Of a stretch of 64,000 nucleotides of DNA, positions 10,173 to 21,485 are shown piece after piece (positions within the stretch are counted from its first letter, which is position 1; the number at the start of each line of letters is the position of its first letter). Under the pieces are notes generated by a model. That model was not told the origin of the DNA. It ran no database searches and was given only the letters and a program-made list of their open reading frames with translations. Position numbers and translations under genes: made by a program. The stretch is from Carnegiea gigantea (taxonomy: Eukaryota; Streptophyta; Magnoliopsida; Caryophyllales; Cactaceae), in the NCBI GenBank assembly GCA_029747015.1, contig JAKOGI010001261.1:124001-188000 (forward strand). The letters are read 5' to 3'.

Positions 10173-13100
10173 TTCCCCCAGCTTGAATGGAGTTTGACCT
10201 CAAACTCGGCAACTCTTCTTCTTCATCATAGTATGGGCTTAAATCAGCCACATTGAAAGTGGCGGACACCCCATAGTCTCCAGGGAGGTCTATCTTGTTT
10301 GCATTTGGGCTAATTTTCTCAAGGACTTCAAATGGCCCATCCGACCTTGGTAATAACTTGGATTTCCGCTTGCTTGGGAATCTTTCCTTCCGTAAATGGA
10401 TCCATACTAGGTCCCCAGGCTGGAAATGAGCTTCTCTCCTCTTCGTGTTGGCATAGAACTTAGCTTGCGCATTGAACTTTTCAATCCTTTCTCTCACCTT
10501 AGCGTGAAGCTCTTGGACCTCCTTTGCTCTCTTTTCGGCCTCCCAACTAAATTTAGTGGGGTTAGGAATAGGAACAAGATCAATGGGAGTCCGTGGATTG
10601 TTGCCATACACAACTTGGAAGGGTGAGAGGCCCGTGGCCTTGCTTGGGGCTCGGTTGAATGCAAACTCCGCATGGCAAAGGAGTTCATCCCAACTTTTAA
10701 TGTTCTTCTTCACCAAGACCCGAAGTAATGTGCCCAAAGTGCGGTTTGTCACCTCGGTTTGGCCGTCCGTTTGAGGATGGCATGAGGTGCTGAACTTGAG
10801 GTGAGTACCAAGCTTCCTCCATAACGTGAGCCAAAAATGACTCAAGAACTTAGTGTCACGATCGGACACCATACTCCTTGGTATTCCATGAAACCGCACA
10901 ATCTCTTTGAAGTAAAGATTAGCCACTTGTGAGGCATCAAAGGTGGTGTGACATGCTACGAAGTGGGCCATCTTGGAGAATCTATCAACCACTACCATGA
11001 TAGAGTCTTTGTGCCTTTGAGTCCTTGGCAACCCCGTGATGAAGTCCAAGCTAACATCTTCCCAAGGCCCTTGGGGAACCTGTAAGGGGGTGTAAAGACC
11101 TTGAGGCCGTATGTGATCCTGAGCAAGTTGGCAAGTAGAGCATCTTTTGATGAAGTGCTCTACATCTCTTGACATTTTGGGCCAAAAGTAATGCTCCGTG
11201 ACCATAGAGCATGTCTTCTCAACTCCAAAATGGCCGGCTAGAGCTCCCCCATGGAGTTCTTGAATCAAAAGGTCCCTAAACCCACATTTAGGAATGCAGA
11301 GTCGGTTTCCCTTGAAGAGGAATCCGTCCTCTAGGTGGAAAGGACCGTGGGCATGGCTAGAACACTTTTTAAGAATGGTCTTGAAGTCTTCATCTTGGGT
11401 ATACATAGCCTTGATGCACTCAAACCCAAGTACCTTGGATTCAAGAGTAGAGAGCAAGAGATATCTTCTGGACAATGCATCGGCCCCTTTGTTCATTTGG
11501 CCGGATTTCTGGTGGATCACAAAGTGAAAGGATTGCAAGAACTCTACCCACTTGGCATGTCGTGGATTGAGCTTATGTTGTCCTTGGATGAACTTCAAGG
11601 CTTGATGATCCGTATGGAGGATGAACTCGCCTCCGACCAAGTAATGCCGCCAATGTTCCAATGCCCTCACTAAGGCATAGAACTCCTTGTCATATGTAGA
11701 ATACTTCCTTTTGGCGTCATTGAGCTTCTCACTAAAATAAGCAATGGGCCTATTCTCTTGTGACAACACGGCCCCAATCCCAACACCGGACGCATCACAT
11801 TCTACCTCAAAAACTTTGGAAAAGCTAGGTAGTGCAAGGATGGGTGCACTAGTGAGCCTCTCCTTGATTGCTTCAAAGGCATGTTGGGCCTTCTCATTCC
11901 ACTCGAAGTGCTTGGCCTTAAGGATCTCGGTCATGGGTGCCATGATTGAGCTAAAATTGCTCACAAACCTCCTATAAAAGGAAGCCAAACCATGGAAACT
12001 CCGGACTTGTTGGATTGACATGGGGGGAGGCCACTCACGGATGGCCTTGATCTTCTCTTCATCCACTTGGATGCCTTCGGCCGACACCACATACCCCAAG
12101 AACTTCACTTGAGGAGTGAAGAAGTGGCACTTCTCTAGGTTACCATAAAGTTGCTCTTGTGCCAAGACACTCAAAACATCATGCAAGTGCTTGGAGTGTT
12201 CTTCTTCTCCACGACTATACACCAAAATGTCGTCAAAATACACAACGACATATCTCCCAATGAATGGCTTGAGAACTTGGTTCATTAGCCTCATGAACGT
12301 GCTTGGTGCATTAGTCAAACCAAAGGCATGACAAGCCACTCATATAGGCCACCCTTGGTTTTAAAGGTCGTCTTCCATTCATCCCCTTCAAAGATTCGTA
12401 TTTGATAATAGCCACTTCTTAGATCAATTTTTGAGAATACAGTGGCCCCATGAAGCTCATCTAGCAAATCCTCCAACCTTGGGATAGGGTACCGGTACTT
12501 GATGGTGATCTTGTTGATAGCTCTACTATCAACACACATTCTCATGCTCCCATCTTTCTTGGGCACAAGTAGGGCCGGGACGGCACATGGACTCAAGCTC
12601 TCACGGATCAAGCCCTTGGCTAGGAGCTCATCCACTTGTCTTTGAACCTCTTGTGTCTCTTGAGGGTCCATGCGGTAGGCCGGTCTATTTGGGAGGGTGG
12701 CACCCGGGAAGAGGGCGATTTTATGTTGGATGGATCTTTTGGGGGGTAGGCCATGAGGTATTTCTTGTGGGAAGACGTGGGCAAAGGTTTGTAGGAGTGA
12801 GGTAAGTAAAGGATGGGGAGATTCCTTTACCTTGGCCGGTTCTTGGCCTAAGAGGATCCACTCTTTAAAGTCTTCGAACTCATGGAGTTGAGAGTGGAGT
12901 AAAGTGGTGAGAAAGACATCCAACTTGGGATTGTCTTGAGGGTTCTTTTGTGGGCTAGGCTTGAGGGGAGTGAGGGTGATTTTCTTGTTGTCTTTTGTGA
13001 AGGTATAGGTATTCTTTCGCCCATCATGCATCACCCTTCTATCAAAGAGCCATGGTCGGCCCAAAAGAACATGGCAAGCATCCATAGGCACTATGTCACA

Positions 13101-14523
13101 CCATATCTCATCTTTATACGACTTTCCAATGGAAAAAGTAAGCAAACATCGAGTAGTAATTTGCAAACCCTTACCTTGGTTGAGCCATTGAATGGTGTAA
13201 GGATTTGGGTGAGGTGTGACCGGAACCTTGAGTTTATCCACCATGGTTTTTGAGGCCACATTAGCGCAACTTCCCCCATCGATGATGAGAGAACACACCT
13301 TGCCACTCACGGTGCACCTTGTATGGAAGATGCTCTCCCTTTGCTTCATGTTGTCTTGAGTAGCAATCCCACTTAAAGCCCTTCTAATCACTAGTAATTC
13401 CCCTTCATCTGGGCCCTCTTCTACCTCTTCCAACATTTCGGCCATGTACACCTCCTTTTCTTCTTCATTTTTCTCTTCCTCAACCTCTAGCTCCTCTAAG
13501 GACTCTTGATATTCGGCTAGAGATACCATTCTCTTGTTTGGACATTCGGAAGCGTAATGTCCAAGACCTTGACAACGAAAGCATCGAACCTTGCTAGGGG
13601 GTTTTAGTGGTGGCTTGGATGGAGTTTGTGGGGGGGGCTGTTTGAGGGGGTTTCGGGTTTGGGGGTGGAGAAGGTTTTTGAGGAGTGAATGGGGGCTTTA
13701 GAAAGCCATAAGGCCGTGGGGTAGGCTTAGAGATGGGGTTCTTGCCTTTGAGCTTCTTTTGCTTTTCTACTTTGTGAGCTAAAGCACTCAACTCATCAAG
13801 GGAGGTGTATGGGTGCAACTCCACTACATGAGCAATTTGTTCATCAAGCCCACTCAAGTAACGAATCAAGGTTTGGGAATCATCTTCCCTCAAATCACAC
13901 TTTAAAAGAAGTTACTCAAAGTCCCTAGTGTACTCCTCTACACTCTTTGGACCTTGTCGGAGGTGGTGGAGTTTAAGGAAATTGTCTTGAAGATAGTGTG
14001 GGGGTAAGAACTTGGCTTTAAGTTTGGATTTCATTTGCTCCCAAGTCTTAATCTTACTTTTCCCCTTTCTCACCCTCTTGGACACAACATTAGACCACCA
14101 TATGGAATCATATTTACGGAGTTTCAAGGCTACTAGCTTTACATTTTTGCCTTCCGGAATGTCCTTATATTCAAATACTCTTTCCACCGTTTGAAGCCAA
14201 TCAAGGAAGATGTCCGGGTCTAGCTGTCCTTCGAACTCCAGAATGTCGACTTTAAAGTCTCCAAAGCTTCGTCCACTTGACCTTTGATGTCGTTGGGACC
14301 TTGGTGCAAGTTCCCCTTCACTTGAGTCACTAATGGGGTTGCTTCCCTCGGAGTCATCCGAGTCTTGGTGCTTGCTTGAACTCTTTGAACTCCATAAACC
14401 TCTCCTCTTCTCTTCCATAAGTTGCCCTAGTTGCTTTTGGAGGTACTTTAGTTGAGCTTCTACCTCGGCTTTCTCCCTCAGGGCTTGCTCGGCCACTTGC
14501 TCGGGTGTGAGGCTAGAAGACAT
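10063..14523 (-). pseudogene. Gag-pol polyprotein of E1 (nonsense codon and frameshifts)
   Basis: Gag starts at ATG 14523 (MSSSLTPEQVAEQAL) and stops at 13912-13914, where the E2 copy has a glutamine codon (CAA to TAA). Reading resumes, then shifts in a run of eight G near 13625, upstream of the knuckle [16 protein letters not shown] ([11 protein letters not shown]) and the first half of RT follow to 12330, where a C is missing from MPFGLTNAP. The last block has YFDDILVYS, RNase H (VECDASG), the integrase finger, SDRD and QTDGQTE. A missing G in the purine tract also shifts the LTR-encoded tail. The remaining catalytic motifs look intact, so decay is mainly by frame disruption. Confidence 0.93.
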
Positions 14524-14570
14524 TTTGGCTTTGGAATGGAGAAAGAGTGTTTTGGGACGGGGAGAGGTAG

Positions 14571-14678
14571 GCACGGTCGTGCTAGTAGGCACGGCCTGAC
14601 CGTGCTGAGCTGCTGGCAAAGAAGTGCTGGGCTGGAATTGTGGCACGGTCGTGCTCAGGGGGCACGGTGTGCCCGTGC
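14571..14678 (-). promoter_or_regulatory. GCACGG/CCGTGC hairpin cassettes in the E1 leader
   Basis: Two cassettes (14571-14605 and 14642-14678) lie between PBS and gag ATG. Each has a GCACGG...CCGTGC stem next to GCACGGTCGTGC on this strand orientation. Confidence 0.75.
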
Positions 14679-14795
14679 TAACTTTCTGGTTGGGCACGGC
14701 TGAGTTTTTGCGGAGGTTGTGTTTGGGTTGGTTTTGTGAGTTTGGTGCTTGGGATGTGTTTGGGCAAGGAAGCTTGGTCAAGAAAGATAGCCTAA

Positions 14796-14807
14796 GCTCT
14801 GATACCA
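14796..14807 (-). other. Primer binding site of E1 (tRNA-iMet)
   Basis: GCTCTGATACCA on plus, that is TGGTATCAGAGC on minus, three bases from the 5' LTR end. Confidence 0.95.
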
Positions 14808-14810
14808 ATT

Positions 14811-15930
14811 TGATGGAGGGTTGTAAGAAGAAGAAACCAACTCACAACTTGCCTCAAAGTGGAATCTAAAACAAGAAGAAGGAAAAACAGCAAGGGAGAG
14901 GAGAAATCAAGATTTTGGATAGTCAAGTGACCTTGCAAGGGATAATCTGAGGAGCCACCCTTGGAGAACACTTGGGCAATCTCTTTGTATCAACTATTTA
15001 CAGAATTTAATCACCTTCTAGTTGAGAGAAAGAGACCTAGAGACCCACTTGAGTTGCCAAGCTCAAGATATAACACTAGGAGTTTTTGTAGAGAGAGTTT
15101 GAGAACTCACAAATTCATTCATTCAAAGTTGAGTTACAAATGAAGGCTCATTCTGGTTTTATGCAAGAATGGCCGAGTTTCCCCCCCTTCCCAAGCAGCA
15201 AAATCAAAACCAAGTACATTTGGGAGAGGGAAACACATTACATCCATCACTCATCTAGCTTAACACATCACTACTAGCTTAATCTACTTCTTTAGGGGCC
15301 ATGATGCTTCCCAAATGATGTGTCAAGTTTACAAAGGTTCTAAAATGCAGCAAAAGCAATCAACTCAGCAAGTAGATGAAGCAAAACCCAAGAAATCAGC
15401 CCACTTGTACCGGCTAGGAAGAAACCGGTTAAAGGGGGGTTTTGCTTGTCCTTTTGGCTGGATAAAACCAACACAAGGGGGTGCTTTGGATGGGATTTGA
15501 ACCCTTGACTTGATAAATATTTATGTCCCATTTCATGATGCAAAATTTCAGAAGGAGTGGACTTAAGTTGGTGGTCCAATTTCCCCCTTAATTCGGATGC
15601 TGCTGTTTTGGCGCCCAGCCTGTGCACTTGGAAAGATCTTGCTGATTGACTAACCAAACGACCTCCAAATCCTTTGCAACTTATTTTATTGGATTCCTAA
15701 CATCTTAAACTTAAAGAGAGGGGGCAAGGCAGTCATTCATCCCCTCACCTTCAAGTCCCAAAAGATGCACAAAACCGGGCCAATTTTCAGTTGAATCTGC
15801 CCATGTTCTGTCCGAATGCTCTATGACTTCCTTGACCAAGGCATGGATGTTCTTGACTCCCTTGGGGCTTGAGGGGGTGTGTGGAGTTGCTGGTTGTGCA
15901 TTTGGAGTTTGATCATGATGGTCCCCATCA
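14811..15930 (-). repeat. 5' LTR of E1 (1120 bp)
   Basis: Matches 9052-10172 but with about 60 substitutions and small indels, densest around 15090-15250. Some variants are shared with E2 rather than with its own partner LTR. Confidence 0.93.
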
Positions 15931-15935
15931 GCCTG

Positions 15936-16223
15936 GAAGAACAGTTTGGGCAGTTGGGCTTTAACAAAGGGTTTGGGTGGGCAAATGACATCCAAATGGG
16001 ATGAAACTTGATTTATTGGGCAGCTAACGCTCCCATCTTTCCAGGAACACAAAAGTTTGGCTTTAAAGCCTCAGGACATCAGGTTACCAAGGTCAGAAAG
16101 TCGGGCCATGCGCAGGATGAACCCGGTAGAATGCAAGGGATCATCTCTTGATTGATTTCTAGTCCTTGGAAAGCCTTTATGACCTCTTGAGCTAGAAGAA
16201 CCCCTTGGGGCTGATCCCCATCA
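15936..16223 (-). repeat. 3' LTR of D, proximal part (U3 side)
   Basis: 288 bp continuing D's LTR after E1 and its second TSD copy (15931-15935). It matches 29282-29569 with about four differences and meets the D purine tract at 16224. Confidence 0.93.
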
Positions 16224-19200
16224 TCCCCCCCAGCTTGGAAAGAGGTTGTCCTCAAACTTGGTAGCTCTTCTTCTTCATCAAAGTAGGGCCTCAAATCGGC
16301 TACATTGAATGTAGCGGATACTCCATACTCGCCGGGCAAGTCAACCTTGTATGCATTGGAATTTATCTTTTCAAGGATCTTGAATGGGCCATCCGAGCGT
16401 GGAAGAAGCTTGGACCTTCTTTTGCTTGGAAATCGTTCCTTTCTTAGATGGATCCATACTAAATCCCCGGGCTTAAATTGGACTTGCTTTCGGTGCTTGT
16501 TCACCCGTTCCTTGGTTTGATCATTGGACCTCTCGATTTTAGCTCTCACTTGGGCATGGAGCTCTTGGATTTCCTTTGCCCTTTTCTCGGCCTCCCAACT
16601 AACCTTGGTTGGAGTAGGGAGGGGTGTGAGGTCAATAGGAGTACAAGGGTTGAACCCATAGACAACTTGGAATGGAGAAAGGCCCGTGGCTTTGCTTGGC
16701 GCTCGATTGTAGGCAAACTCGGCATGGCTAAGCAACTCGTCCCAACCCTTTGTGCTCTTCTTGGCTAGGACACTTAACAAAGTACCCAAGGTCCTATTGG
16801 TGACCTCGATTTGGCCATCCGTTTGGGGGTGACATGATGTGCTAAATTTGAGATGAGTGCCCATCTTCTTCCATAAAGTGAGCCAAAAATGACTTATGAA
16901 CTTGCTATCCCGGTCGGATACCATGCTCTTGGGAATGCCATGGAGCCTCACAATCTCTTTGAAGTAGAGACTAGCAATTTGAGTGGCATCATGAGTGGTA
17001 TGGCATGAGACAAAGTGTGCCATCTTGGAGAACCGATCAACTACCACCATGATGGAGTCCTTGTTTCTTTATGTCCTTGGAAGGCCGGTAATGAAGTCTA
17101 AACTCACATCCTCCCAAGGAGCTTGTGGGACCGGTAAGGGTGAGTAAAGGCCTTGAGGCAAGACATGGCTTTTGGCAAGTTGACAAGTAGAACACCGTTT
17201 AACATAATGCTCAACATCCTTGGCCATCTTGGGCCAATAGTAGTGTTCTTTCAATATGAGTGTGGTCTTCTCAATGCCAAAGTGGCCGGCCAAAGCCCCT
17301 CCATGGACTTCTTTAATCAAAAGCTCCCTAATACCTCCTTTGGGAACACATAGCCGGTTCCTTTTGAATAAGAACCCCTCTTGAATGTGAAATGGGCCAT
17401 GGGGGTGCCGTGAGCATACTTCAAAGGTCTCCTTGAAGTCTTCATCTTTGGGGTACAACTCTTTGATCAATTTAAACCCAAGGACTCTTGAATCAAGGGA
17501 TGAGAGGAGGAGATATCTCCTAGACAAAGCATCCGCACCCTTGTTTAAGTGCCCAGACTTGTGGTGGATCACAAAGTGGAAAGCTTGAAGATATTTCACC
17601 CATTTAGCATGCCTTGGGTTGAGCTTATGTTGCCCTTGTATGAACTTGAGCGCCTCATGATCCGAATGGAGGATGAATTCTCCTCCCACCAAATAGGGTC
17701 TCCAATGTTCCAAGGCCCTTACTATGGCGTAAAACTCCTTATCATATGTTGAATATTTTCGCTTGGCCTCATTGAGTTTCTCACTAAAGTAAGCTAAGGG
17801 CCGGCCTTCTTGTGATAGGACCGCCCCTATGCCCACTCCCGAAGCATCACACTCAACCTCAAATATCTTGGAGAAGCTTGGAAGAGCAAGTATGGGTGCA
17901 CTAGTGAGCTTCTCCTTGACATCTTCAAAGGCGGCTTGGGCCTTTTCATTCCACTCAAACTTCTTGGACTTGAGGATTTCGGTCAAAGGAGCCATGATTG
18001 TGCTAAAATTCTTGACAAACCTTCTATAGAAAGAGGCTAGGCCATGAAAACTTCTCACTTGGTGGATAGATGAAGGAACCGGCCATTCTCGGATGGATTG
18101 GACTTTGCTCTCATCAACGTGTATCCCGTGGGCCGAAACAACATACCCTAAGAAAACAACTTGGGGAGTGAAGAAGTGACACTTCTCCAAGTTTCCATAC
18201 AACTTCTCTTGGGAGAGAACTTCAAGAACTTGTTGGAGGTGATTAGCATGCTCCTTCTCACCTTGGCTATAAACCAAGATGTCATCGAAATAGACCACCA
18301 CAAACCTTCCAATGAAAGGCTTGAGAACTTGATTCATTAGACGCATGAAAGTGCTTGGAGCATTAGTAAGGCCAAATGGCATGACCAACCATTCATAAAG
18401 TCCCCCTTTGGCCTTGAAGGCCGTCTTCCACTCATCCCCTTCATAGATTCGAATTTGATAGTGGCCACTCCTAAGATCAATCTTAGAGAAAACGGTGGCC
18501 CCATGCAACTCATCAAGTAGGTCCTCCAACCTAGGGATGGGATAGCGGTACTTAATAGTAATCTTATTGATAGCCCTACTATCCACACACATCCTCATGC
18601 TTCCATCCTTCTTTGGAACCAATAAGGCCGGAACGGCACATGGACTCAAACTCTCCCGAATCATTCCTTTGGCTAAAAGTTCATCCACTTGTCTTTGGAT
18701 TTCTTGGGTTTCTTGTGGGTTCATTCTATAGGCCGGTTTATTTGGAAGGGTGGATCCGGGAATGAGGTCTATCTTGTGTTGGATGGTCCTTTGAGGGGGT
18801 AGGCCATGAGGTATTTCTTGTGGGAACACATGATCATAGGTTTGGAGAATAGGAATTAGGAGGGGGTGGGAATGAGTAATGGTTTCGGTTTTCTCTAGGC
18901 CAAGTAAGAGCCATTCCTTGAATGATTCAAACTCATGGTTTTCGGCCTTGAGGAGGTTGGAGAGGAGGATGTCTTTTTGTGGGGTTTCTTTTGGCTTGAG
19001 GAGTTGGGAAGGACGAATGGGGGTTAGGGTGATTTTCTTGTGGTCTAAGATGAAGGAGTAGGTGTTCATCCGGCCATCATGCATAACATTTCTATCAAAA
19101 AGCCATGGTCTACCAAGGAGTACATGACATGCATCCATGGGAATCACATCACACCAAATCTCATCCTTATAGTTCTTTTCAATGCTCAAAGTAACTAAGC

Positions 19201-19978
19201 AACGGGATGAAACATGAATACCTTTGCCTTGGTTGAGCCATTGAATGGTGTATGGAAAGGGGTGTGGAGATGCCGTGAGTTGAAGCTTGTCTACCAAGGT
19301 CTTGGATGCCACATTGGTGCAACTCCCTCCATTAATGATGAGGGAGCATACTTTGCCTCCTATGGTGCATCTTGTGTGAAAGATGGCCTCCCTTTGTTCG
19401 TTCCCATCTTGAGTAGCCAACCCACTCAAAGCTCGCCTAACCACCAAGAGTTCACCTTCATCCGGACCCTCCTCTACTTCTTCTAGGGCCTCATTCAAGT
19501 ACAACTCCTTCTCTTCCTCCATTTCTTCCTCAAAAGATGCTTGGTATTCGGCTAGGGTAACCACTCTCTTGTTTGGGCATTCGGATGCAATGTGCCCTAG
19601 GCCTTGGCACCTAAAGCACCTCCTTGTCTCCTTAGGTTTTGTGGACATTTGAGGGGCTGTTTTGGGGACCGTAGGTGGAGGTGGTTTCGGGTTTGGAGGG
19701 TTAAAGGGCTTTGGGGTAGTGTAGGAAGGCCTTTGAGGAGTGTAGGTACGATTTTGTGGTTTAAAGGCTTCACTCTTCCCCCTAGCTTTCTTTTGTAGTT
19801 CCACCTTGTGAGCTAAAGAGCTTAACTCATCAAGGGTGGTGTATGGGTACAATTCTACTACATGGGCTATCTTCTCATCCAACCCACCAAGATACCTCAC
19901 CAAAGTTTGTTCCTCATCCTCCTTAAGGTCACATTTTATGATCAATTGCTCAAATTCCCTCGTATATTCCTCCACACC
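16079..19978 (-). pseudogene. D gag (C-terminal part), protease, RT, RNase H and integrase
   Basis: This is the continuation of the gag begun at 28170-27600 and split by G. It has [10 protein letters not shown], knuckle [14 protein letters not shown] (about 19580-19625), a protease with LIINGGS where relatives have LIIDGGS (codon 19331-19333), full RT with YFDDILVYS, RNase H VECDASG, the HHCC finger, and integrase. One nonsense codon (TAA, about 17066-17068) replaces the glutamine of RTQRxKDS just after DFITGLP. The frame then continues through the purine tract into the 3' LTR and ends AWPDFLTLVT at 16079. Otherwise the frame is unbroken, indicating limited decay. Confidence 0.93.
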
Positions 19979-19983
19979 TAGAG

Positions 19984-21485
19984 TGATGCGTGCTAGGCTA
20001 GCACTTCGGACACTACTAACACTCAACACACTTGGATATGAATTGGCCTAAAGGTTAAAACCACCAGCCAAAGCTAAAGGATTCACCACCAATCTTCGTA
20101 AAGCAAACGCACCGGAAGAGAGGATAAAGAATCACTCCTAAACACCACCAATGAAGGATAAAGTAGAGGAGATTTGAGATTTGCTTAAGCTAGCAAAGAA
20201 AACTTTTCATTTTCATTCCAAAAGTTAGTAAACATTCAGCTTTGGCCGAGTATATCCGGCCTTCACAACAAGATCAAGGGCCAAGATTTAACTAGCTAAA
20301 TCAAGCAACCTAGTCTAGCTAATACAAGGCCTAAATTCAGCATCTCTTGGATGTTTGACACCTAATACAAGTGTTAATCTCAATGTTTGAGGTGTCTAAC
20401 ATGTGTTACACTTAAGTACAACTAATGAAAGCTTTGATAAGATGAAAAACAAGTCAAAACAGCAAGGACAGCCGGCTGATCACCTAAAACAGCAAAGGAC
20501 AGCTTGTTTTGGTCCCTTGGATAAAAGGGTATTTTCTTCCTTGCTTGCCCGGATAATAGCTGTACCTTGGGTGGCTGAATCTGAGGTTTTGAGGGTTCAT
20601 TTGATAAACATTTAGACACCCTTTCATGCCCTTAGGTGTCCCCAAAGAGTCCTCAAAAGATGGGAACAAACGGAGCTCATTTCGGACCAGATCACAGGCT
20701 GAATTCCAGGACTGTCCAGTTTTGCACGGTTTGAAAGATTAGGCTGGTTGACTAGGCAAATGATGTCAAAATGCTTTGGAACTTGCTTCATTGGAAAGAT
20801 AAGACCTGAAACTTAAAGTTAGGCTTTAAACCGTTCAGTTAAATCAGGTTGCTCTTGGGTAATAGAGGGCCAGAAGTTGACCCATGTGCGCGGCTGTACT
20901 GGCCAGTTTGCAGGTCTGAAATGTTTGGATGATTTGAACCCCCAAATGGCCTCCTTTTCACTTGCAACTTGATTTATATGAAAGATCACATCCTAAACTT
21001 AAAGAAAGGCCAGAAATATCTCGACCAAAGGCCTGCCAAGGCAAGCCAAAAATCACCTCAAACTTCAGTCAGGTGCTGTGTGGCTGAAACTGGATACCCG
21101 GTTGCATCTTTAGCCAAAAGTTATCAACCTAGGCCATTTACAAGCTAAATAAAAGCTTTATAAAGGACTTAGGTTGTCAACCCAAAAGTGTAAAGTGCTT
21201 CCAAACCCCTGGTAAGAGGAAAAATGCCTTGAACATGCAAAAGAAACGGCCACTGCCCGGGTTGTTCTAAGGAACCGAATTGGACTGTTTTTGGGTGGAA
21301 CCCTTTGCTAGGCTTCTACAAGGAGCTTGGACTAGCTTGGCTTGGGACTAGGGGTCCAAGAGAGTAAGGACCTTCCCAAGGGAGCTTGTAGGTCAAACTG
21401 AATACCTTGACAATAGGGATCCGAATGGAGTTGTTGAACAAGGACATGCTCTTGTAGACTAGAACTTCGTGGTTGGTGCGTATCA
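19984..21485 (-). repeat. 3' LTR of G (1502 bp)
   Basis: Ends defined by TGATGCGTGC at the plus-left side and GCGTATCA at the right, adjoining TSD TAGAG and the GGAGGGAGAGGA purine tract on minus. The first 154 bases on minus also encode the polyprotein C-terminus. I see no convincing TATA box; GCTTTATA at the equivalent of 27264-27271 is the best candidate. Confidence 0.95.

Larger units (their letters stand above)
9052..15930 (-). mobile_element. Element E1: Ty3/Gypsy gag-pol retrotransposon nested in D's 3' LTR
   Basis: 6879 bp flanked by GCCTG at 9047-9051 and 15931-15935. LTRs are 9052-10172 and 14811-15930, PBS 14796-14807, gag-pol 14523 down to 10063. The internal region has one nonsense codon and at least three frameshifts. 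The two LTRs differ at roughly 60 of 1120 positions by eye, far more than those of the host D. The same family as E2 (54304 onward). Confidence 0.95.

Noticed and set aside
15711..16052. Minus-strand 113-codon frame starting in D's LTR
   Set aside because: Only the part inside E1's 5' LTR (below 15930) is the E-type tail wording. The start is chance reading of adjacent D LTR, so it is not an independent gene.
20403..20615. Identical 70-codon plus-strand frames at 20403-20615 and 26512-26724
   Set aside because: These are antisense frames in the two identical LTRs of G, not separate genes.
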